Below are positions 57,626 through 64,000 of a stretch of DNA of 64,000 nucleotides, in pieces (position 1 is the stretch's first letter; every line of letters begins with the position of its first letter). Source of the stretch: Muricoccus nepalensis (GTDB lineage Bacteria; Pseudomonadota; Alphaproteobacteria; Acetobacterales; Acetobacteraceae); contig NZ_RCZP01000001.1 of assembly GCF_006438825.1 (NCBI RefSeq), positions 373,056 through 437,055 on the forward strand, in the 5' to 3' direction. A program made the translations under genes and the position numbers. The notes beneath the pieces are model-generated. The model made no database searches. It was not told where the DNA came from and worked only from the letters and a program-made list of their open reading frames with translations.

Positions 57626-60616
57626 ATGTCGATCACCGAAGACGGCCGCCGCCACCCGCCGACCCCCTTCGACCCGGGGGCCGCCGAACGGCTGGCGGAG
57701 GATTTCGCCGCCCGCGGCGCCGCCGAGGCCGCCTACGCCGCCTCGCCCGCCGGCGCGGCGCTCCTCGCGGCGCTGGGCGGCCACAGCCCCTTCCTCGCCG
57801 ACCTCGCGCTGCGCGAGGCGACGACCCTGCTCCGCCTGGCCGAGCGCGGCGCGGACCAGGCCCTCGCCGCCGCGCTGGACCCCCTCGGCCGGGCGGATCC
57901 GGGCGCCAGCTTCGCCCAGCTCGGCGCCGTGCTGCGCCAGGCGAAACGGCAGGCCGCCCTCATCGTCGCCTGCGCCGACCTCACGGGGGAATGGAGCCTC
58001 GACCGGGTCACCGGCGCCCTCTCGACCCTCGCCGAGACCTGCATCGACCTCGCGGCCGCGCACCTCCTGCGGGAGGCCGCGGCGCGCGGCGACATCGCCC
58101 TGCCCAACGCCGCGAAGCGCGACGCCCGGAGCGCCAGCAAGGGCTCGGGCCTCGTCGTCCTCGGCATGGGCAAGCTCGGCGGGCGCGAGCTGAACTACTC
58201 CTCCGACGTCGATCTGATGATCCTCTTCGATCCAGCCGCCGCAACGGACCCGGACGCCGCCCAGGGCACCTTCGTGCGCCTGGCGCGCGACCTCGTGCGG
58301 CTGCTGGAGGAACGCACGGCGGAGGGATACGTCTTCCGGACTGATCTGCGCCTCCGTCCGGACCCGGCCGCGACTCCGCTCGCCGTCTCGATACAGGCGG
58401 CGATCACCTATTACGAGAGCTTCGGGCAGAATTGGGAACGGGCCGCCATGCTCAAGGCCCGCCCCGTCGCCGGCGACCGCGCCCTCGGCGAGGCCTTCCT
58501 GGCGGAGATCCGCCCCTTCGTCTGGCGCCGCCACCTCGACTTCGCGATGATCGCCGACATCCACTCCATCAAGCGCCAGATCCACGCCGTCCACGGCAGC
58601 AAGCGGGGCGCCGGGGCCGAGATCGCGGTGGCCGGGCACGACGTGAAGCTCGGCCGCGGCGGCATCCGCGAGATCGAGTTCACGGCCCAGGTCGCCCAGC
58701 TCATCTGGGGCGGGCGCGACCCGACGCTCCGCGACCCCACCACACTCGGCGCCCTCGTGGCGCTGGCCGGCGCCGGCCGCATGGACCGCCGCGCCGCGGC
58801 CGAGCTCGCCGACGCCTACGTCTTCCTCCGCGACGTCGAGCACCGCCTGCAGATGGTCGCCGACCGCCAGACCCACCGCCTGCCCGAGGACGCCGACGGC
58901 CTCGCCCGCATCGCCTCCTTCATGGGCTTCGACGGCACCGATGCCTTTGCCGCCGCCCTCACCGGCCACCTCCGCCGCGTCGCCGGCCAGTACTCCCGCC
59001 AGTTCGAGGCCTCCCCCGCCCTCAGCCTGCCCGCCGGCGAGGGGGTGGAGGGCGGCAACCTCGTCTTCACCGGCCCCGAGAGCGACCCGGCGACCCTCGA
59101 GACCCTCGCCGGCATGGGCTACGCCAACCCGGCCGGCGCCTCGGCCATGGTCCGCGCCTGGCACCACGGCAACCGCCGCGGCACCCGCAGCGCCCGGGCG
59201 CGGGAGCTGCTGACAGCCCTCATGCCCGCCCTCCTCGCGGCCTTCGCCCACCAGCCCGAGCCCGACGCCGCCCTCGGCCGCTTCGACGCCCTGCTGGAAC
59301 GCCTGCCGGCCGGGGTGCAGGTGCTCAGCCTCCTGCACCGCAACCCCGCCCTGCTCGAGCGCGTCGCCGGCATCCTCGGCGCCGCCCCGGCGCTCGCCGA
59401 CCACCTCGCCCGCGACCCCTCCGCGCTGGAGGGGCTGCTGGCGGGCGGCACGGGCCAGGCGGCGGCCGCCATCCCCGCCCTCGTCGGCGCCGCCCGCCAC
59501 TACGAGGAGGCCCTCGAATCGGTGCGCCGCATGGTGACGGAGGGCCGCTTCGAGGTGGACGTGGCGGCCCTCGAGGGCGCGCTCGACGTGGACGCCGCCG
59601 GCATCGCCCGCAGCGAACTCGCCGACGCCGCCATCGCCTGCCTCCTCCCCCAGGTCGCGAAGGACTTCGCGACCCGCCACGGCAAGGTCGCGGGCGGCGC
59701 CATGGCGGTCGTCGGCATGGGCAAGCTCGGCAGCCGGGAGATGCTGCCGGGCTCGGACCTCGACCTCGTCCTCATCTACGACCACGCGGACGACGCGGCC
59801 GAGAGCGACGGCCCGAAGCCGCTCGCCGTCCCCACCTACTTCGCCCGCCTGGCCGCCCAGTTCGTCGCGGCGCTCACCGCGCCCGGCGCCGAGGGCAAGC
59901 CCTACGAGGTGGACATGCGCCTCCGCCCCTCCGGCAACAAAGGCCCCGTCGCCGCCAGCATCGCCGCCTTCGAGCGCTACCACGGCCCGAAGGAGGGGGG
60001 CGGCCCCGGCACCGGCGGCGCCTGGACCTGGGAGCGCATGGCCCTCACCCGCGCCCGCCCCGTCGCCGGCCCGCCCGCGCTGCGCAAGCGAATCGCCGAG
60101 TGCTGCCGCGACGCTCTCATCGCCCATGCCGGCCCGCAGGCGATCACCGACGCGCTCGCCATGCGCGCCCGCATGCTGCGCGACCTGCCCCCCGACGGCC
60201 CTTGGGACGTGAAGGCCATCCCCGGCGGGCTGGTGGAGGTGGAGTTCATCGCCCAGAGCCTGCAATGCGCCCACGCCGCCGCCCACCCGCGCATCCTCGC
60301 CCCCGCCACGCGCGACGCCCTGACCGCCCTCGCCCGCGCCGGCCTGCTCGAACGCGAGGAGGCTGAGACGCTGATCCGGGCGGAGCGCTTCTGGCGCAGC
60401 CTGCAGTCCCTCCTCCGCCTGACCGTCGGCCGGGCGCGGACGGAGGCGCTGCCCCCCGCCTCCGCCCAGGCGCTGCTGCGCGCCCTCGCCCCCACCCTCG
60501 AGGAGCCGCCCGTTGACCTCCCCGCGCTCCGCGGGCAGATGCGCGAGGTCGCGGCCGCCGTGCGCTCCATCTTCGAGCGCCGCCTCGGGCCGCTGCCGAT
60601 GAAGGGGGCCGCATGA
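57626..60616 (+). CDS. glnE: Bifunctional glutamine synthetase adenylyltransferase / adenylyl-removing enzyme
   Basis: 996 residues in two nucleotidyltransferase halves. The first has VLGMGKLGGRELNYSSDVDL near residue 175 with the metal aspartates DVD, plus KLGRGGIREIEFTAQVAQLI. The second has VVGMGKLGSREMLPGSDLDL near residue 695 with DLDLV, and PGGLVEVEFIAQSLQ. It adds or removes AMP on glutamine synthetase under control of PII, adjusting nitrogen assimilation. Its stop overlaps the Bcp-type gene start (ATGA at 60613-60616). Confidence 0.95.
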   Translation: MSITEDGRRHPPTPFDPGAAERLAEDFAARGAAEAAYAASPAGAALLAALGGHSPFLADLALREATTLLRLAERGADQALAAALDPLGRADPGASFAQLGAVLRQAKRQAALIVACADLTGEWSLDRVTGALSTLAETCIDLAAAHLLREAAARGDIALPNAAKRDARSASKGSGLVVLGMGKLGGRELNYSSDVDLMILFDPAAATDPDAAQGTFVRLARDLVRLLEERTAEGYVFRTDLRLRPDPAATPLAVSIQAAITYYESFGQNWERAAMLKARPVAGDRALGEAFLAEIRPFVWRRHLDFAMIADIHSIKRQIHAVHGSKRGAGAEIAVAGHDVKLGRGGIREIEFTAQVAQLIWGGRDPTLRDPTTLGALVALAGAGRMDRRAAAELADAYVFLRDVEHRLQMVADRQTHRLPEDADGLARIASFMGFDGTDAFAAALTGHLRRVAGQYSRQFEASPALSLPAGEGVEGGNLVFTGPESDPATLETLAGMGYANPAGASAMVRAWHHGNRRGTRSARARELLTALMPALLAAFAHQPEPDAALGRFDALLERLPAGVQVLSLLHRNPALLERVAGILGAAPALADHLARDPSALEGLLAGGTGQAAAAIPALVGAARHYEEALESVRRMVTEGRFEVDVAALEGALDVDAAGIARSELADAAIACLLPQVAKDFATRHGKVAGGAMAVVGMGKLGSREMLPGSDLDLVLIYDHADDAAESDGPKPLAVPTYFARLAAQFVAALTAPGAEGKPYEVDMRLRPSGNKGPVAASIAAFERYHGPKEGGGPGTGGAWTWERMALTRARPVAGPPALRKRIAECCRDALIAHAGPQAITDALAMRARMLRDLPPDGPWDVKAIPGGLVEVEFIAQSLQCAHAAAHPRILAPATRDALTALARAGLLEREEAETLIRAERFWRSLQSLLRLTVGRARTEALPPASAQALLRALAPTLEEPPVDLPALRGQMREVAAAVRSIFERRLGPLPMKGAA

Positions 60617-61065
60617 TCGAGGTCGGGAGCAAGGCGCCGGAGTTCGACCTGCCGGCGGCGGGCGGAGGGCGCGCGAGCGCGGCCCTCCTGCGCGGCCGCC
60701 GCTACGCCCTCTACTTCTACCCCAAGGCCGACACCTCCGGCTGCACGGTCCAGGCCCAGGGCGTGCAGGAGAACCTGGCGGCGCTCGAGCGCGCGGGCAT
60801 CACCGTCATCGGCGTCTCGCCCGACCCCGTGAAGAAGCTCGACGCCTTCGCGAAGAAGTTCGGCCTCACCTTCACCCTCGCCTCCGACGCCGACCAGTCG
60901 CTGGCCGCCGCCTACGACGCCTGGGTCGAGAAATCGATGTACGGCCGCAAGTACATGGGCATGGAGCGCAGCACCTTCCTTGTCGCCGCGGACGGCACGG
61001 TCGAGGCGATCTGGCGCAAGGTGAAGCCGGCCGAGCACGCGGCCCTCCTCCTCGCCGCTGCCTGA
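60613..61065 (+). CDS. Bcp/PrxQ-type peroxiredoxin lacking the nearby resolving cysteine
   Basis: 150 residues. LYFYPKADTSGCTVQAQGVQ supplies the peroxidatic Cys; the usual resolving Cys five residues later is absent (GCTVQAQ instead of GCTxEAC). KFGLTFTLASDADQSLAAAY and RSTFLVAADGTVEAIWRKVK are typical. It therefore probably works as a 1-Cys enzyme reduced by external thiols. Coupled to glnE by an ATGA overlap, so both are translated together. Confidence 0.9.
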   Translation: MIEVGSKAPEFDLPAAGGGRASAALLRGRRYALYFYPKADTSGCTVQAQGVQENLAALERAGITVIGVSPDPVKKLDAFAKKFGLTFTLASDADQSLAAAYDAWVEKSMYGRKYMGMERSTFLVAADGTVEAIWRKVKPAEHAALLLAAA

Positions 61066-61141
61066 AACGATCCCACGCGGGGTGGACAGGCGGCGCATCC
61101 TCCCCTTTCCTGCGCGCACGACCGGACTGAAGGGGCGTGCG

Positions 61142-61630
61142 ATGCGGCGGAACCTGGTGAAGCTTCTCGTGGTGGCGGCGCTCGCCGCCCCCCTGGCCGC
61201 GGCGGACGCCCAGCAGCCGGCGCCCCAGCCGGCCGCCCTGCCCGAGGGGCAGGCCGCGCCCCACGCCTGGCTCTTCGGAAGCTGGACCGGCGGCATCTTC
61301 CCCGCCACCGAGACCGAGGGCGCCGAGTGCGCGGCCCAGCCCACCGTCATCTTCACGCGCGACGTCGTCATGCGCGTCTCGGTGCTGGAGGTCCCCTACC
61401 GCCAGCGCCTGATCGAGACCGTCTCGGGCGGCCCCGACGCCGTCGAGTTCCGCCTGGCGCCGCCCGCCGCGTCCATCCCCCCGCTCGGCGGCCGCCTGCC
61501 GCCCGACAGCGCCTTCGGCTGCGCCAACCCGAACAACCTGCGGGTGGAGCGGCGTGGGCCGAACGAGATCGTCTTCCCCAACTGCGCGGAATTCCCGAGC
61601 CCCCTGAAGCGCTGCACCACGGCGCGCTGA
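61142..61630 (+). CDS. Exported hypothetical protein, Cys-containing
   Basis: 162 residues. The N-terminus MRRNLVKLLVVAALAAPLAA, ending near ADAQQP, is a clear signal peptide. The mature part has four cysteines and motifs HAWLFGSWTGGIFP and RVSVLEVPYRQRLIETVSGG; no family recognised. Start ATG 61142 is preferred over an upstream reading because the signal peptide begins there. Periplasmic, possibly disulfide-bonded. It lies between the Bcp gene and a DUF6065 gene in the same direction. Confidence 0.75.
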   Translation: MRRNLVKLLVVAALAAPLAAADAQQPAPQPAALPEGQAAPHAWLFGSWTGGIFPATETEGAECAAQPTVIFTRDVVMRVSVLEVPYRQRLIETVSGGPDAVEFRLAPPAASIPPLGGRLPPDSAFGCANPNNLRVERRGPNEIVFPNCAEFPSPLKRCTTAR

Positions 61631-61646
61631 CCCGCCCGGCGGCCCC

Positions 61647-62423
61647 GTGGACGACCCCGCCCCGCCCGGTCCCCCCGGGGCCGAGGACGCGCCGCCCCTG
61701 CGCCTGACCGCCCACAGCCTGGGCACCCCGCCGCCGACCCTCCGCCCTGCCCCCGCGCGGCGGGACTGGATGGACGCGACCCCCCAGGCCTTCGCCAACC
61801 GCTGCCTGCCGCTCACCATCGCCAACGCCCATGGCTGGGAGGTCGTGGGGGAGGCCGGTTTCGAGGCCTGGTGGAACGGCGGCCCCAACGCCTCCGACAT
61901 CACCATCCGCCGGGAGGGCGAGGGCCGGCCGGTGCCCGTCAGCCATTTCGGCTCGGGGGTGCTCACCTTCCACATCGACCTTGTCTTCCGCACCGACCCC
62001 GGCGTCAGCCTTTGGGTCTCCGGCCCGCCCAACCGGCCCAAGGACGGCATCGCGCCGCTGACGGGCCTCGTCGAGACCGACTGGTCGCCCGCCACCTTCA
62101 CCATGAACTGGCGCTTCACCCGCCCACGCCACCCCGTGCGCTTCGCGCCCGGCGAGCCCGTCTGCTTCCTCTTCCCCATCCCGCGGAACCTCATCGACCG
62201 CGTCGAGCCAATCCTCCGCCCGATCGCCGAGGACCCCGCCCTCGACGCCGCCTACCGCGAGTGGTCCGCCTCCCGCGCCGGCTTCAACGCGGCGCTGAAG
62301 GAGCCGGGCAGCGAGGCCCGCGCCCAGGGCTGGCAGCGCGACTACCACCGCGGCCGCATCGGCCCGGCCGAGGCCGACGACCACCGCACCCGCCTCCGCC
62401 CGAAGCCCTTCGCGCGCGGCTGA
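61647..62423 (+). CDS. DUF6065 family protein
   Basis: 258 residues. After a disordered leader, CLPLTIANAHGWEVVGEAGF, then WWNGGPNASDITIR, and the stretch FGSGVLTFHIDLVFRTDPGV, then SLWVSGPPNRPKDGI, match the DUF6065 family of unknown function. FLFPIPRNLIDRVEPILRPI follows. Starts at GTG 61647, 16 bases after the preceding stop, and may be cotranscribed with the exported protein. No signal peptide. Confidence 0.78.
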   Translation: MDDPAPPGPPGAEDAPPLRLTAHSLGTPPPTLRPAPARRDWMDATPQAFANRCLPLTIANAHGWEVVGEAGFEAWWNGGPNASDITIRREGEGRPVPVSHFGSGVLTFHIDLVFRTDPGVSLWVSGPPNRPKDGIAPLTGLVETDWSPATFTMNWRFTRPRHPVRFAPGEPVCFLFPIPRNLIDRVEPILRPIAEDPALDAAYREWSASRAGFNAALKEPGSEARAQGWQRDYHRGRIGPAEADDHRTRLRPKPFARG

Positions 62424-62447
62424 GGCTGGTGCGTCAGGCCGGGCGGC

Positions 62448-63809
62448 TCACGCCGGCAGCGTCGCCACCGCCAGCAGCCCGCCCCCGGGCCGGTTCCGCA
62501 GCACCACGTCGCCCCCATGCGCGCGCAGGATGTTCCGCGCGATCGGCAGGCCGAGCCCCACGCCGCCGGTCTCGCGGTTGCGGCTCGTCTCCAGCCGGCG
62601 GAAGGGCTGGAACACCGCCTCCTGGCTCTCCTCGGGGATGCCCGGCCCCTCGTCCTCCACCCGGATCTGGATCGTCCCCGGCGCGGCGCCGCCGGCCCCC
62701 GGCGGCACGAGCACCACGCGCGCGGCGTTCCCGTAGTTCGCCGCGTTGGCCACCAAGTTCGCCAGCGCCCGCTTGAGCGCGATCGGCCGCCCCCGCACCG
62801 TCAGCCGCTCCGGCCCCTCGTAGGCGAAGGTCTCCGGCGCCGCCGCGGGCCGCGCGTCCGCCGCCTCGTCCAGCACCGTCCGGCAGAGGGCCGCGAGGTC
62901 GAGCGGCACCGAGGGCTCGGCCGCCGCGTCGTCGCGCGCGAAGGCGAGGGTCGCGTTCACCATCGCCTCCATCTCCTCGAGGTCGGCGAGCATCTTTCCG
63001 CGCTGCTCCTCGTCCTCCATGAACTCGGCGCGCAGCTTCAGCCGCGTGATGGGCGTGCGCAGGTCGTGCCCGATCGCCGCCAGCATCTGCGTGCGGTCGC
63101 CGACGAAGCGCCGGATCCGCTCGGCCATCGTGTTGAAGGCGTGGGCGGCGGTCGAGACCTCGAGCGGCCCGTCCTCCGGCATGGGCGGCGCGTTCACGTC
63201 GCGCCCCAGCGCGTTGGCCGCCCGCGCGAGGTCCCGCACCGGGCGCGTCAGCCGCCGCGTCGCCCAGACGATCAGCGCCGCCGCCGCCACCGTCATCAGC
63301 AGGAAGGCGATGAGGAAGGTCTCGGAGTGCCAGGGCCGGAGCGGCGGCATGTGCAGCCGGAGATTCACCCAGGCGCTCCCGTCCGGCAGCAGGGCCGAGA
63401 CGTAGAGCGTCCCGAAGCCCATCCCCGCCTGCACCTCCCGCGCCCGCCAGCGCGGCGGCCCGCCGAGGAGGATCTCGGGCCGGACCATGCGCAGCACCTC
63501 GGGCGGCGCCGGCAGCATCCCCGTCCGCACCGCCGACCCCGCCTCGAGCGCCGCCTCCAGCCCCTCCGGCAGCTCGAGCTCCGCCAGCATGGCCGCCCGC
63601 CGGTCGGGCGGGCTGATCACCATGCTCCGCCAGAGCCCGAAGACGCGGGACGAGGTCTCCCGCTCCATCGCCGCCCGCTGCAGGTCCACCCGGTCCAGCG
63701 CGTGGATGGTCAGCCCCGCCGCCTGCACGGCCATGAGGGCGAGGAGCAGGAACAGCGCCGTGCGCGCGGCCAGCGTCCGCGGCCGCACCCGGCGCAGCAG
63801 CCGCCTCAT
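62448..63809 (-). CDS. Sensor histidine kinase (EnvZ-like)
   Basis: 453 residues. Two membrane helices (AARTALFLLLALMAVQAAGL near the N-terminus and FLIAFLLMTVAAAALIVWAT near residue 170) enclose a periplasmic sensor. HAMP follows (RRLTRPVRDLARAANALGRD). H248 lies in the H-box AAIGHDLRTPITRLKLRAEF. The ATPase domain has NLVANAANYG (N box), DEGPGIPEES (G1), and GGVGLGLPIAR (G2). Works with the regulator encoded upstream, 49 bases away. Signal unknown; the sensor length fits EnvZ/QseC-like kinases. Confidence 0.92.
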   Translation of the reverse strand: MRRLLRRVRPRTLAARTALFLLLALMAVQAAGLTIHALDRVDLQRAAMERETSSRVFGLWRSMVISPPDRRAAMLAELELPEGLEAALEAGSAVRTGMLPAPPEVLRMVRPEILLGGPPRWRAREVQAGMGFGTLYVSALLPDGSAWVNLRLHMPPLRPWHSETFLIAFLLMTVAAAALIVWATRRLTRPVRDLARAANALGRDVNAPPMPEDGPLEVSTAAHAFNTMAERIRRFVGDRTQMLAAIGHDLRTPITRLKLRAEFMEDEEQRGKMLADLEEMEAMVNATLAFARDDAAAEPSVPLDLAALCRTVLDEAADARPAAAPETFAYEGPERLTVRGRPIALKRALANLVANAANYGNAARVVLVPPGAGGAAPGTIQIRVEDEGPGIPEESQEAVFQPFRRLETSRNRETGGVGLGLPIARNILRAHGGDVVLRNRPGGGLLAVATLPA

Positions 63810-63858
63810 ACCGGGCCGCCCCCCATCGGCGCATGGGCCGCCTCAGGGGGCCGGCGCA

Positions 63859-64000
63859 TTAGGCCGCCCGCTCGACGTCGGCCGCCAGCACGTAGCCGCC
63901 GCCGCGCACGGTCTTGATGAGGCTCGGGTTGCGCCCGTCGTCCTCGAGCTTGCGCCGCAGCCGCGAGACCGCGACGTCGATCGCCCGGTCGAAGGGCCCG
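63859..64000 (-). CDS. OmpR-family response regulator, C-terminal end only
   Basis: The last ~46 residues are visible: DRAIDVAVSRLRRKLEDDGR, then SLIKTVRGGGYVLAADVERA. This is the recognition helix and wing of the OmpR/PhoB DNA-binding domain. The receiver domain lies beyond the window edge. Stop at 63859-63861, 49 bases before the kinase start, so the pair is a two-component operon. Confidence 0.9.
   Translation of the reverse strand, partial: GPFDRAIDVAVSRLRRKLEDDGRNPSLIKTVRGGGYVLAADVERAA

Noticed and set aside
53290-57636. A 1448-codon open frame covering the DctP and AsmA-like region
   Set aside because: Only its last third is the DctP protein; the rest is an out-of-frame Gly/Arg-rich reading of the AsmA-like gene, as expected at this GC content. 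No fusion is supported.
1-64000. tRNA, rRNA, insertion sequences, prophage genes, riboswitches or defence systems
   Set aside because: Read by eye on both strands; no cloverleaf-type tail, transposase, integrase, capsid, nuclease-helicase or toxin-antitoxin pattern was recognised. A covariance-model search would settle small RNAs.

Overview
The window is very GC-rich chromosomal DNA with dense, often translationally coupled genes and no mobile elements. Codon use and gene content (hisI, lpxB, NADP-type icd, glnE, MinCDE, many CoA, TRAP and polyamine-type transport genes, SemiSWEET, DUF6065, GPP34) suggest an alphaproteobacterium of the Acetobacteraceae (Roseomonas-like). That assignment is an inference, because there is no rRNA gene. 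I see no tRNA, rRNA, CRISPR array, insertion sequence, integrase or prophage gene.

Layout. 1-2.6 kb: truncated nnr (NAD(P)HX repair), an orphan ParA-like ATPase and an EamA transporter. 2.8-6.2 kb: a coupled operon of a NudF-like Nudix hydrolase, AlaX tRNA editing, 3-mercaptopyruvate sulfurtransferase and cystathionine beta-lyase. 6.2-13.4 kb: a TLC-type (ATP/ADP translocase-like) carrier with a Tat-exported aldo/keto reductase, a Zur-like regulator divergent from hisI, a bacterial GPP34 protein, SemiSWEET, lpxB and two DUF2382 stress proteins. 13.5-21.7 kb: an aerobic, CoA-dependent anthranilate (2-aminobenzoate) degradation locus. Its monooxygenase/reductase is divergent from an SDR-MarR-enoyl-CoA hydratase-acyl-CoA dehydrogenase-CoA ligase-thioesterase-RidA operon, and the shared promoter region carries a repeated putative operator. 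22-28 kb: icd, a DUF599 membrane protein, a frameshifted nucleotidase gene coupled to prfC, a Bcr/CflA exporter and an unknown gene behind a good Fur box. 28-37 kb: a cell-wall pair (DUF882/MepK-like and YcbB-type L,D-transpeptidase), an unknown protein, DUF1028, a dual GGDEF/EAL protein, minCDE and a thioesterase.

37.3-46 kb: a seven-gene operon for a polyamine-type ABC importer with a gamma-glutamyltransferase, a class II aldolase-like protein and a hydroxyacid dehydrogenase, divergent from an amine-oxidase-like FAD enzyme. It looks like one uptake and catabolic module for an unidentified substrate. 46-51.5 kb: a citrate carrier, OxyR divergent from AhpC, AhpD, and an EAL phosphodiesterase. 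51.5-57.6 kb: a TRAP transporter (DctM, Q, P) behind a large AsmA/DUF3971 envelope protein. 57.6-64 kb: glnE coupled to a Bcp-type peroxiredoxin, an exported unknown protein, DUF6065, and a two-component system cut by the window edge.

I found no clearly new defence or mobile system. The items most worth following up are the anthranilate locus with its repeated operator and a RidA lacking the usual arginine, the 37-46 kb uptake/catabolic module, the Fur-box gene at 27.6 kb, and the broken nucleotidase behind prfC.
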